Shown here piece after piece: positions 1 to 7,553 of a stretch of 46,267 bases of DNA (position 1 is the first letter of the stretch; every line of letters starts with the position of its first letter). The stretch is from Candidatus Microgenomates bacterium. GTDB lineage: Bacteria > Patescibacteriota > Microgenomatia > UBA8517. The notes beneath the pieces are model-generated. The model saw nothing but the letters and a program-made list of their open reading frames with translations. It was not told the origin of the DNA and did not search any database. The position numbers and the translations under genes are program-made. The stretch is from assembly GCA_016784385.1 (NCBI GenBank), contig JADHUT010000005.1, positions 1 through 46,267 of the forward strand, in the 5' to 3' direction.

Positions 1-356
1 AGGTTCTTAAAGAGATTGGTAAACTTTCAAAGACTAACAAGAAGTATTACCAAGACAGTATTGATGTGTATAAACTTTCTCAAAATGCACATGAGACTTA
101 CAGAAAAGCAAACAAAGACAGCAAGAGAAACTTGTTAAAACTTGCATTTGGTGAACTTCTGTTAGATGAAGGAAAACTTCAGTACTCGTACTCTAAAACA
201 TTTGAGTTACTTCAAAAAGCTGTAAGCACAACCAATAGTTCGAAAATACCAGAAAATGAGTTTATGAAGTTAAAAATTTTCGAACAACCCAAAAAGGCCG
301 AAAACGTGGGAGTAACTCAAGGATTTTATCCTCAGAGTTACCTTGTGCGGGAGTGA
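1..356 (+). CDS. Serine recombinase, C-terminal fragment (gene begins before the window)
   Basis: The frame is open from base 3, so the gene enters from outside the window and only about 117 C-terminal residues are seen. The pattern of a Lys-rich helix, then FGELLLDEGKLQYSYSKTFE, then LLQKAV and a short NSS turn matches the far C-terminus of serine-type site-specific recombinases of the resolvase/invertase superfamily, a class frequent in CPR genomes. The catalytic N-terminal domain is not visible. The stop codon (354-356) lies inside the acceptor stem of the oppositely oriented tRNA-Asp gene, so the two genes overlap tail to tail by about 9 bases. This suggests that the element's end coincides with the tRNA 3' end, but that is inference. 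The final 25 residues overlie a hairpin and may be a non-conserved extension. Confidence 0.72.
   Translation, partial: VLKEIGKLSKTNKKYYQDSIDVYKLSQNAHETYRKANKDSKRNLLKLAFGELLLDEGKLQYSYSKTFELLQKAVSTTNSSKIPENEFMKLKIFEQPKKAENVGVTQGFYPQSYLVRE
312..341. repeat. Hairpin just beyond the tRNA-Asp 3' end
   Basis: GTAACTC (312-318) pairs perfectly with GAGTTAC (335-341), and an inner AGGAT/ATCCT helix (320-324 with 328-332) leaves a 3-base loop. It lies inside the recombinase reading frame and 7 bases downstream of the tRNA-Asp 3' end. There is no T-tract on either strand, so it is not a classical intrinsic terminator. It could be a tRNA trailer structure or part of a recombination site. Confidence 0.6.
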
Positions 357-613
357 CGAGACTCGAACTCGCAACCTCTTCCGTGCAACTTATCCTTCTG
401 TTACCAAAAGGGCTGGACTATCTCATCAACCTAATAAGGTTGCCAGGTATATAGTCTCTACACATTTACGAAATTTAAAAAAATTTCGATTTAGCTCGGG
501 ATTGCCCTTAAAAAAGGGTTTCCCCGAATTAGCCTGGTTTTTCCTCATAACATTACTGTCATGGGCTGCCATATTTGACAGGGAAGCACTCTAACCAATT
601 GAGCTACACCCCC
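348..613 (-). tRNA. tRNA-Asp(GTC), interrupted by a group I intron
   Basis: On the minus strand exon 1 is 613-578 and exon 2 is 385-348. Joined, they give a 74-nt cloverleaf: acceptor GGGGGTG/CACTCCC (one G-T pair), D-stem GCTC/GAGT, anticodon stem CTTCC/GGAAG around loop CTGTCAC (anticodon GTC), T-stem GCGAG/CTCGT, discriminator G73 as expected for tRNA-Asp. CCA is not encoded. The exons fit only if 192 nt are removed between U35 and C36 of the anticodon. Confidence 0.93.
386..577 (-). ncRNA. Group I self-splicing intron in tRNA-Asp
   Basis: A 192-nt intron without an ORF. Core elements on the minus strand: P1 pairs exon-end CUGU with intron GCAG, placing the usual U-G wobble at the 5' splice site; P2 CATGA/TTATG; P3 CCAGG/CCTGG; a P4-P5 region of the ATTCGGGGAAA...CAATCCCGAG type; P6 CGAAATTT/AAATTTCG; the P7 strands AGACTATA (457-450) and GAGATAGTCC (424-415); P8 CAACCT/AGGTTG between them; a P9 hairpin; and a terminal G just before exon 2. 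The layout resembles the small tRNA introns of subgroup IC3, such as those of cyanobacterial tRNA-Leu and Azoarcus tRNA-Ile. The subgroup assignment is inference. Confidence 0.93.
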
Positions 614-694
614 ACGCATTTTTAGTATTTCAAACTACGTTGAATAATTTGCATCAAACAAATAGTCAACCTACAATAGATTATATAACAAATC

Positions 695-2419
695 ATGCTT
701 ACTTCCAAGAACATGACAAACAGGCAAATTGCAGAACTTTTGATTGACGTTGCAGCTGCACATCAACTTGTAGATCCTAAAACATATAAATTTCAAATAA
801 TTGCATATAACCGTGCAGCAAGCTCAGTAGAACATGCCACAAGTGAACTTAAAGACCTTTGGGATGACGGAAAATTAGATAGTGTCCCTGGCATAGGAAA
901 ATCGATTGCAGGCCATTTGAGTGAAATATTTAGTACTGGAAAGTCACGCCATTTCGAACAAATTTCAAAAGGAATTCCTGTGGAAGTCTTTAAACTAATG
1001 GAGTTGCCCGGTATTGGAATTAAAACTGCGATTAAAATGGTCAAAGAAGAATCAAAGACTGAGATAAAAAAGAAACTAGATGAAGTGAATAAGATCCGAA
1101 ATAAAAACAAAAGACATTTATTACCATACGCCCAGAAAATTGCCTCTGAGCTCACCAAGTGGCTTTTAGACGACCTAAACTGCAAAAATGTACAAGTATT
1201 GGGGTCACTGCGTAGAAAAGTTGCCACAATTGGAGATATTGATATTGCGGTAGCTACAAATAACCCAGTAAAAACCATAGAACATTTTGTTAATTTTCCA
1301 AAGTTGCAAAAAATAATTGAAAAGGGTGATAAAACTGCCTCAATCCTGGTTCCCGGGGGAGTTTCTGTAGATCTATTAGTTAGCAGTGTAGATAGCTTTG
1401 GCTCAGCCCTACAGCACTTCACAGGCAGTAAATTCCACAATATTGCTCTTCGTGAATATGCCAACAAACTTGGATATTCGCTGTCTGAATATGGAATAAA
1501 AAAGAAAAAATCAAAAAAGGAAACATCCGCCTCCACTGTAAACAAATTTCGCGACGAGAAGTCCTTTTACAACTTTTTAAAGCTTGACTATATTGAACCG
1601 GAAATCAGGGAAGGGACAGATGAAATTAAAGCGTCCATGAATCACACTTTGCCAAAATTAGTTGAAGTAGGGGACTTAAAAGGGGATTTACATATTCATT
1701 CAAATTATGACATCGAAACAAGCCATGACCTAGGACTTTCCTCCATGAAAGATCTTGTGAAAAAAGCAAATGAGCTTAAATACGAATACTTGGCAATGTC
1801 AGAACACAATCCAAGTAAGTCAAAGCATACTGAAGCCCAAATTGTGGATATTCTAAAAAGAAAGCGTGAAAAGGTAGAACAATTAAATTACTCATTATCT
1901 AAAACAAAAAATAATAGCGTAAAAAAAGTGTTCAATAGCCTCGAAATTGACATAATGCCAGATGGGTTATTACCGGTTTCCGGTGTTGGACTGCAAACTC
2001 TTGATTTTGCAATTGTTTCAGTACACTCCAGTTTTAGACTAAAAAGAAATGAAATGACCAAAAGAGTACTTAGTGCACTCGCCCACCCCAAGGTATTAAT
2101 TTTTGCCCACCCTGTGGCTCGAAAAATTAACCAACGAGAAGGAATTGATCTTAACTGGGAGCAAATTTTTGAATTTTGCGTGAAAAATAATAAGATACTA
2201 GAAATTAATTCAAGTCCTGCAAGGCTTGATCTACCTGATTTACTAGTGAGAGATGCAGTTAACGCTGGAGTTAAAATGTCTATAAATACAGATTCCCACC
2301 ATTTAGACCACATGGATGGTATTGGTAATGGAGTTTCAGTAGCCAGAAGGGGTTGGTGTGAAAAAAAAGACATAATAAATACAATGAGTCTTGAAAAATT
2401 CAAAGAAGTGATACAATAA
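695..2419 (+). CDS. polX: DNA polymerase X family protein with PHP domain
   Basis: A 574-residue protein, the usual size for bacterial PolX. Two helix-hairpin-helix motifs (VPGIGKSIAG near 64, LPGIGIKTA near 104) are followed by a nucleotidyltransferase core GSLRRKVATIGDIDIAV with metal-binding D181 and D183 and a third Asp near 226 (VSVDLLV). The PHP half carries the metal ligands GDLHIHS (331-335), SEH (370-371), E417, H444, FAHP (472) and NTDSHH (533-535). The family does short-gap filling in base-excision repair, with 3'-exonuclease or AP-endonuclease activity in the PHP domain. A second ATG at 713 (MTNRQIAELL) is an equally good start by family comparison. A -10 like TATAAC (684-689) ends only 5 bases before the first ATG. 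Confidence 0.93.
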   Translation: MLTSKNMTNRQIAELLIDVAAAHQLVDPKTYKFQIIAYNRAASSVEHATSELKDLWDDGKLDSVPGIGKSIAGHLSEIFSTGKSRHFEQISKGIPVEVFKLMELPGIGIKTAIKMVKEESKTEIKKKLDEVNKIRNKNKRHLLPYAQKIASELTKWLLDDLNCKNVQVLGSLRRKVATIGDIDIAVATNNPVKTIEHFVNFPKLQKIIEKGDKTASILVPGGVSVDLLVSSVDSFGSALQHFTGSKFHNIALREYANKLGYSLSEYGIKKKKSKKETSASTVNKFRDEKSFYNFLKLDYIEPEIREGTDEIKASMNHTLPKLVEVGDLKGDLHIHSNYDIETSHDLGLSSMKDLVKKANELKYEYLAMSEHNPSKSKHTEAQIVDILKRKREKVEQLNYSLSKTKNNSVKKVFNSLEIDIMPDGLLPVSGVGLQTLDFAIVSVHSSFRLKRNEMTKRVLSALAHPKVLIFAHPVARKINQREGIDLNWEQIFEFCVKNNKILEINSSPARLDLPDLLVRDAVNAGVKMSINTDSHHLDHMDGIGNGVSVARRGWCEKKDIINTMSLEKFKEVIQ

Positions 2420-2456
2420 TTTAAATTCTAATTAATAGAAGGTTGGTGATTATGAA

Positions 2457-3044
2457 ATGAATATAGGAATTGTAATATTGGTAATAGCAGTAGTAATTGC
2501 TGTATGGATAATTGGTGTATATAACTTTTTTGTTTCTAGTAAAGCCAGAATCAAAGCATCTATCCAAGAAATTGGAAATCAGTTGAAAAGACAATCTAAC
2601 TTAATTCCAAACTTAGAAAATTCTGCAAAAGGATTTTTAAAGCATGAAAAAGCAATTTTCACAAAATTAACTGATGCCAGAAAAGCTGTTGACAGAGCAG
2701 TCAATTCTGGAGATGTAACCCAAATGGGTAATGCGGGTTCAAAACTTTCAGAGATACTACCTAAAATTCAGGTACTTGTAGAAAGTAATCCTGAACTAAA
2801 AGGAGACAAGGTGGTAACCAAGCTCATGGATGAGCTTAGGGACACTACAGATAAAGTAATGTATTCAAGAAGACTGCTAATTGATTTGACAGCTGACTAC
2901 AATGTAAAAAGAGTAACTTTTCCAACAAATATAATTGCAAATGCATTTAAATTTGATGAAATGAAAGGATTGGATACTCCACAAACAGGAGAGCATGTGT
3001 CAGTTTCAAAAACTGAAACTAAATCACCGAAAATCAATCTTTGA
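2457..3044 (+). CDS. lemA: LemA family protein
   Basis: A 195-residue protein with a single N-terminal membrane segment (about residues 3-25) followed by the LemA helical domain: YNFFVSSKARIKASIQEIGNQLKRQ, then NLIPNLENSAKGFLKHEK, and later YSRRLLIDLTADYN. LemA proteins sit in the cytoplasmic membrane with a long coiled domain outside; their biochemical role is unsettled. In many bacteria lemA is next to htpX. Here an MFS gene separates the two, but all three run the same way. An AGAAGG element lies about 13 bases upstream of the ATG. Confidence 0.9.
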   Translation: MNIGIVILVIAVVIAVWIIGVYNFFVSSKARIKASIQEIGNQLKRQSNLIPNLENSAKGFLKHEKAIFTKLTDARKAVDRAVNSGDVTQMGNAGSKLSEILPKIQVLVESNPELKGDKVVTKLMDELRDTTDKVMYSRRLLIDLTADYNVKRVTFPTNIIANAFKFDEMKGLDTPQTGEHVSVSKTETKSPKINL

Positions 3045-3099
3045 GAACTTTGGTTATTTATCTAATTTGTGATTAATTTGATATGATTGTTGATCTTCT

Positions 3100-4305
3100 A
3101 TGAATAAATCAAGAGTAGTAGCACTGAAGGCCAATAAAAGGATTTTATTTTGGACTAAATTACTAGTAGAAATAAAAGCTCTCAACGCCATAATTACACT
3201 TTTCTATATACAAAGAGGAATAAGTGTAGGTGAAGTATTGTATTTGAGCGTGATTTGGTCAGTAACAGCATTGCTTCTGGAGATACCTTCCGGATATTTT
3301 GCAGACCTGTTTGGGAGAAAAAAGACAATAATATTAGGTGTGCTTTTACACTCTTTGAGCATCTCTCTGATGTTTGTTTCTTTTAGTTTCCCCATGTTTG
3401 CATTGTCTATAGCACTAGCTTCCGCTGGTTATGCTTGTTTTACTGGTACAGATTCTGCTCTTTTGTACGACAGTTTGAAGGAAATTGGAGATGAGAAGTC
3501 TTCATTGAGAGTGTCGGGTAAATATTATTCGGCTTCAAGATTTTCAAAAATATTTATACCGCTTTTGGGTGCAATTTTAGCTAAAAATCTATTTGCCTGG
3601 CAGTTTAATGTATTAATCTCTATAGAACTGATAGGTGCGTTGATTTCGCTAATTCTTGCAAACAAACTAACAGAGCCAAATAAGCACATGGATGTATCTG
3701 AAAAAGAAGAAGGTATGTTTAAGGATAGTTTTAAATTATTTAAAGAAAACAAATTGGTTAGAAAATTTGCATTAAATAAATCATTTGTGTTCATAGGAAT
3801 ATTGATAATTTGGAGAATATACCAACCACACTTGAAAAGTGTTGGGGCAAGCATTATTGTACTGGGAGTCATTTATGCAATTTTTCAGCTTCTAGCTTTT
3901 TTGTCACTGTGGTTGTCTGACAAAATTCAAAAAAGAATAACAGGATATTCTTTTTTTAGCTTACCTGTTTTTATGGGGATAATTTCTATTTTTGTATTTA
4001 TGTTCTCTCAAAATATCTGGTTTTTATCTGTGGCCACAATCTTGTTAATGATTTTAGGAACTGTTCGCGACCCACTTTTTTTTCAACAGATAAACTTGCA
4101 TGTAAAATCATTCAATAGGGCTACAACAATGTCGGTTTTGAATGTTATTAAAAGCATATTTGATATTCCTATTTTGTTGTTGGTTGGATACCTGGCAGAC
4201 ATTGACTTCAAATACGTTTACTTAATGGTTTTAAGTCTCTTTGTATATTCTTTGTTTTTTTTACGCATAGAGAAAAAAGATATACAATTAGTTGACACAA
4301 AATAA
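3100..4305 (+). CDS. MFS transporter
   Basis: A 401-residue polytopic membrane protein with about 12 predicted helices. The loop between helices 2 and 3 has the MFS motif A form (GYFADLFGRKKT, near 65-76). There is a longer hydrophilic central loop around 195-220 (NKLTEPNKHMDVSEKEEG), as expected between the two six-helix halves. Substrate cannot be told from sequence. It lies between lemA and htpX in the same direction. A TATGAT (3082-3087) 12 bases before the ATG may provide its own promoter. Confidence 0.85.
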   Translation: MNKSRVVALKANKRILFWTKLLVEIKALNAIITLFYIQRGISVGEVLYLSVIWSVTALLLEIPSGYFADLFGRKKTIILGVLLHSLSISLMFVSFSFPMFALSIALASAGYACFTGTDSALLYDSLKEIGDEKSSLRVSGKYYSASRFSKIFIPLLGAILAKNLFAWQFNVLISIELIGALISLILANKLTEPNKHMDVSEKEEGMFKDSFKLFKENKLVRKFALNKSFVFIGILIIWRIYQPHLKSVGASIIVLGVIYAIFQLLAFLSLWLSDKIQKRITGYSFFSLPVFMGIISIFVFMFSQNIWFLSVATILLMILGTVRDPLFFQQINLHVKSFNRATTMSVLNVIKSIFDIPILLLVGYLADIDFKYVYLMVLSLFVYSLFFLRIEKKDIQLVDTK

Positions 4306-4306
4306 A

Positions 4307-5260
4307 ATGAAAAATATTTACGAAGTACAAAAGTCAAATAAAATTAAATCCACAATTGTCGTGGTGTTTTTTGCGCTGTTTGTAGCACTGGCTGTGTATG
4401 TAATCTCTCAGGCTTTTGGGATATATCTTGGATATGAACCAGGAGGACTTGGATTTGTAGGAATTGCTTTGATTATTTCAGGAGTTTCAACCTATGTCAG
4501 CTATTATTTTTCAGATCGCATAGTCCTTGGTATCTCTGGTGCAAGAAAAGCAAATACACAAGAAGACAGACTTTTTACTTCTGTTGTGGAAAATATTTGT
4601 CTTGGAGCTGGTATTCCAAGACCAAAACTGTATGTAATTGAAGACACTGCTCCAAATGCATTTGCAACAGGCAGAGACCCTAAAAACGCAGTAGTTTGTG
4701 CCACAACAGGACTTCTTACAAAACTCACCCGTACCGAACTTGAAGCTGTAATGGCCCATGAGATAAGCCATATAAGAAATTATGATATAAGACTCATGTC
4801 TGTAGTTTCTGTGATGGTAGGCCTAGTTGCTCTATTGGCCGACTTTTTTCTAAGAGCCAGATTTTTTGGCAACCACATGGAATCTGGTGGAGGAAAAAGA
4901 AGTAGTAGTAGTAAAGACAATCAACTGGGTACAATTATTATGATAGTAGGAATTCTTTTTGCGCTTCTTTCTCCACTGGTTGCTAAATTAATTCAACTTT
5001 CAATATCAAGGAGGCGAGAATTTATGGCAGATGCAGGATCTGTGAGTATCACAAGACAACCTTCTGCAATGATTTCAGCTTTAAAAAAGATTTCAAGTGA
5101 CACAGAAGCCTTGGAAGCTGCAAACAAGGCAACTGCACATTTGTATATAATCAATCCATTCAAACAAAAAACTGGAAGAGCCGCAGAAAAGTTTTCTTCA
5201 TTATTCAACACCCACCCGTTAATTGCCGATCGAATCTCAACCCTTCAAAAAATGATGTGA
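4307..5260 (+). CDS. htpX: HtpX-type membrane zinc metalloprotease
   Basis: About 317 residues from the ATG at 4307, which starts just after the MFS stop; a TTG at 4292 would overlap the upstream gene and is less likely. Two N-terminal membrane helices precede the M48 peptidase motif AHEISHIRNYD (His151, Glu152, His155 from this start), with a third zinc ligand in RREFMADAGS (Glu near 238). Two further hydrophobic segments lie between. HtpX degrades misfolded membrane proteins in the cytoplasmic membrane. A Gly/Ser-rich loop (GGGKRSSSSKD) sits between the third and fourth helices. Confidence 0.93.
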   Translation: MKNIYEVQKSNKIKSTIVVVFFALFVALAVYVISQAFGIYLGYEPGGLGFVGIALIISGVSTYVSYYFSDRIVLGISGARKANTQEDRLFTSVVENICLGAGIPRPKLYVIEDTAPNAFATGRDPKNAVVCATTGLLTKLTRTELEAVMAHEISHIRNYDIRLMSVVSVMVGLVALLADFFLRARFFGNHMESGGGKRSSSSKDNQLGTIIMIVGILFALLSPLVAKLIQLSISRRREFMADAGSVSITRQPSAMISALKKISSDTEALEAANKATAHLYIINPFKQKTGRAAEKFSSLFNTHPLIADRISTLQKMM

Positions 5261-5320
5261 ATAGAATATTATAATTATGTATATAGAAATAAGTTACCTA
5301 TACCCAGATCGAAGGATATC

Positions 5321-5677
5321 TTGCCAAAAACCATCTATTTATCACCAAACAATAGAATAACCAGAGTTTTTAGAAAAAATGATACAGGAGACATAAGTGT
5401 GATAGTTTGTGTCTCTCTCGATTGTTTTATTAATGAAAATTGGCATACAATTATTTATTATGATAGTGTGCATGGTGAATTACACAGGCATGAAAAATTC
5501 TCTCTGGACGGTAAAACAGAAACAATTACTACTTTTGGCATTGAACAAAAAGGTTCACAAGAGATGCTAATGAGATGGGCTATCAGAGATATTTCTGACA
5601 AGCATACTTCTTATAAACGAAGATTTTTGAAAAATATTGGGTGTAATAAAGTGGAAGTTTTGTATAATTTGTATTAG
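5321..5677 (+). CDS. Hypothetical protein (possible DUF7718-like)
   Basis: 118 residues starting at TTG. The frame has no ATG or GTG, and GAAGGA (5311-5316) sits 4 bases upstream of the TTG, which supports this start. The central pattern, a strand-rich region with NWHTIIYYDSVHGELHRHEKF, resembles small proteins annotated as DUF7718, where a YD-x-x-HG-x-x-HRH stretch is typical; I am not certain of the match. No membrane segment or catalytic motif is recognised. It is 20 bases upstream of a second small gene in the same direction, and the two look like a pair. Confidence 0.6.
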   Translation: MPKTIYLSPNNRITRVFRKNDTGDISVIVCVSLDCFINENWHTIIYYDSVHGELHRHEKFSLDGKTETITTFGIEQKGSQEMLMRWAIRDISDKHTSYKRRFLKNIGCNKVEVLYNLY

Positions 5678-5697
5678 CGTGATAATATTTACTTAAT

Positions 5698-5955
5698 ATG
5701 TCAAAGAAAGATCAATTCGATAAAAACATTAAACTACAGCATAAGCTGGGTGACTACATAGCCAAGAATCCAGTCTTACTTAAAAAGTATGGAGAAAGTT
5801 CTTATGTAATGTTTGTTGAAGGAGATAAAAAATTAAATAAGATAAACCTAGAGCTTGTTGAGAGTCTAAAAAATAGAGATAAAAACAAAAGTGTAATCAT
5901 GGCTACATTAACAAAGAATAAAACCAACCCTTGGAAGTTCCAATTTGCCAGTTAA
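5698..5955 (+). CDS. Hypothetical protein (possible DUF5647-like)
   Basis: 85 residues. An N-terminal helix (NIKLQHKLGDYIAKNP), a short strand (SSYVMFVEGD), another helix (NKINLELVESLKNRDKNKS) and a final strand recall the small DUF5647 fold, in which a helix is followed by a VVxLPEDD-like strand and NxxLAK helix. The assignment is tentative. It follows the 118-residue gene by 20 bases. The pairing of two small soluble proteins is reminiscent of two-gene toxin-antitoxin-like cassettes, but nothing in the sequence proves such a role. Confidence 0.6.
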   Translation: MSKKDQFDKNIKLQHKLGDYIAKNPVLLKKYGESSYVMFVEGDKKLNKINLELVESLKNRDKNKSVIMATLTKNKTNPWKFQFAS

Positions 5956-6009
5956 CAAACATAGCTATATGTTCTTCAAAAATGCACGCGAGTAAGATAT
6001 GATAGGTGC

Positions 6010-6294
6010 ATGATCAAAAAATTGGCGAGTCTTGCAAATCTAAAAGTTAAAAAGAAAGAAGAAGAATACTTTAAAAAACAGTTTGAAGAAACATTAAAAA
6101 TAGTAGAAAAATTTGATAGTCTGGATACTTCCGGTGTTGATGAAACATACATAGTAACTGGAACTAAAAATGTTCTCCGTGAAGACAAAATAGATCCACT
6201 AAACATGTTGACGCAAGACCAAGCCCTTTCTGGTTCCAAAAACACACATAATGGTTATTTTGTAGTTGATGGTGTTTTAAATAATGATTTATAA
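6010..6294 (+). CDS. gatC: Asp/Glu-tRNA(Asn/Gln) amidotransferase subunit C
   Basis: 94 residues with the GatC pattern: an N-terminal LASLAN-LKVKKKEEEYFKKQFEETLKIVEKFDSLDTSGVDET helix-loop region and LREDKID further on, ending in a GYFVVDGVL tail. GatC stabilises the GatA-GatB interaction in the enzyme that converts misacylated Glu-tRNA(Gln) or Asp-tRNA(Asn). It leads the gatC-gatA-gatB run. A TATGAT (5998-6003) ends 6 bases before the ATG, consistent with a very short leader. Confidence 0.92.
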   Translation: MIKKLASLANLKVKKKEEEYFKKQFEETLKIVEKFDSLDTSGVDETYIVTGTKNVLREDKIDPLNMLTQDQALSGSKNTHNGYFVVDGVLNNDL

Positions 6295-6308
6295 AAAATA
6301 ACAATATA

Positions 6309-7553
6309 ATGATAGACAAAAAACTAAGCAAAAAACTAAATGTTTTTTTGACAATAGTCGACAAACCTAAAAAAGGGATACCTATTGCCATTAAAGATAA
6401 CTATTTAACAGAGGGAATTAGGACAACTGCAGCAAGCTTTGTTTTAGACGACTATATTCCACAATACAGCGCAACTGTAGTTAAAAAACTTGAACAAAAT
6501 GGATATTGTGTGGTTGGTAAAACCAATCTCGACGCATGGTGTCATGGTAGTTCGACTGAAACTTCAGATTATGGCCCAACACTAAACCCCCATAACACAA
6601 AACACCTGGCAGGTGGCTCATCTGGCGGGTCTGCGGCTGCAGTCGCGTCTGGAATGGTTGACTTTGCAATGGGATCTGAGACTGCTGGTTCTGTAAGAGG
6701 TCCTGCAAGCTGGTGCGGGGTTGTTGGTCTTAAACCTACATATGGAAGAGTTAGTAGGTATGGAGTAATTGCGATGGGTTCTTCTCTGGATTCTCCCGGA
6801 CCTATAACCAAAGACGTAACAGGAGCTGCAAAACTACTTAAAATAATTGCGGGAAAAGATGAATTTGATGCCACAACTTCTGGCAACTTGGTTGATGATT
6901 ATGAATTGGCCTTAACGGGAGATATTAAAGGCCTTAAGGTGGGTCTAGTTGAAAATTATATGCTTTCTGAAATGGATAGTGAAATTGTTAAAAAAACTCT
7001 TAAAGCGGTTGGCTTACTTGAAAAACTAGGAGCTAAGATCACCAAAGTTAAAACCTTGGATCCCACGCACGCAATTGGTGTTTATACAGTGGTTCAGAGA
7101 TCTGAAGTATCATCTAACTTGGCCCGTTTTGACGGTGTGAGATATGGATTTGGAAGAGATAAATTTGGAGAAGAAGCCAAGCGTCGAATAATGCTTGGAA
7201 CACACATACTTTCATCTGGATACCAAGATAGATATTATAAAAAAGCACAAAAAATTAGAACTTTGTTTATTAATGATTTCAATGAACTCTTTAGCGAATT
7301 TGATTGTTTGGTAGGGCCTACTATGCCGTCAACAGCTCCAAAAATTGGAGTTACAAAAAATGCTGCTATGTATGGTGAACTTGCAGACATATTGGCCGAA
7401 CCATCATCCATAGCTGGTCTTCCTGCGATTACTGTTCCTTGTGGAATGGTTAAAGGACTTCCAATTGGACTGCAAATTATCGGCAAACAATTTGAAGAAG
7501 GTAAAATTCTAAATACTGCCTTTGCTTATGAACAAAACAAGAAAGATGATTAA
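6309..7553 (+). CDS. gatA: Asp/Glu-tRNA(Asn/Gln) amidotransferase subunit A, N-terminally short
   Basis: 414 residues; family members are usually about 480. The amidase signature is intact: Lys29 (IPIAIKDN), Ser104 in GGSSGGSAAAV and nucleophile Ser128 in ETAGSVRGPASWCG. Spacings of 75 and 24 residues equal those of well-studied GatA (K79/S154/S178), so about 50 N-terminal residues are missing while the catalytic core is unchanged. An in-frame stop lies upstream, so the short start is real. GatA releases ammonia from Gln or Asn for transfer through GatC to GatB. It is 14 bases after gatC and overlaps gatB slightly. Confidence 0.95.
   Translation: MIDKKLSKKLNVFLTIVDKPKKGIPIAIKDNYLTEGIRTTAASFVLDDYIPQYSATVVKKLEQNGYCVVGKTNLDAWCHGSSTETSDYGPTLNPHNTKHLAGGSSGGSAAAVASGMVDFAMGSETAGSVRGPASWCGVVGLKPTYGRVSRYGVIAMGSSLDSPGPITKDVTGAAKLLKIIAGKDEFDATTSGNLVDDYELALTGDIKGLKVGLVENYMLSEMDSEIVKKTLKAVGLLEKLGAKITKVKTLDPTHAIGVYTVVQRSEVSSNLARFDGVRYGFGRDKFGEEAKRRIMLGTHILSSGYQDRYYKKAQKIRTLFINDFNELFSEFDCLVGPTMPSTAPKIGVTKNAAMYGELADILAEPSSIAGLPAITVPCGMVKGLPIGLQIIGKQFEEGKILNTAFAYEQNKKDD

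Noticed and set aside
343-594. Plus-strand ORF of 83 codons across the tRNA-Asp region
   Set aside because: It is the antisense of the tRNA exons and group I intron; no protein-like conservation is expected.
793-1545. Long minus-strand ORF (250 codons) inside polX
   Set aside because: Shadow of the real gene, with Ser/Leu/Phe-rich composition typical of antisense frames; the same holds for other antisense ORFs inside dnaE, gatA, uvrA and gpmI.
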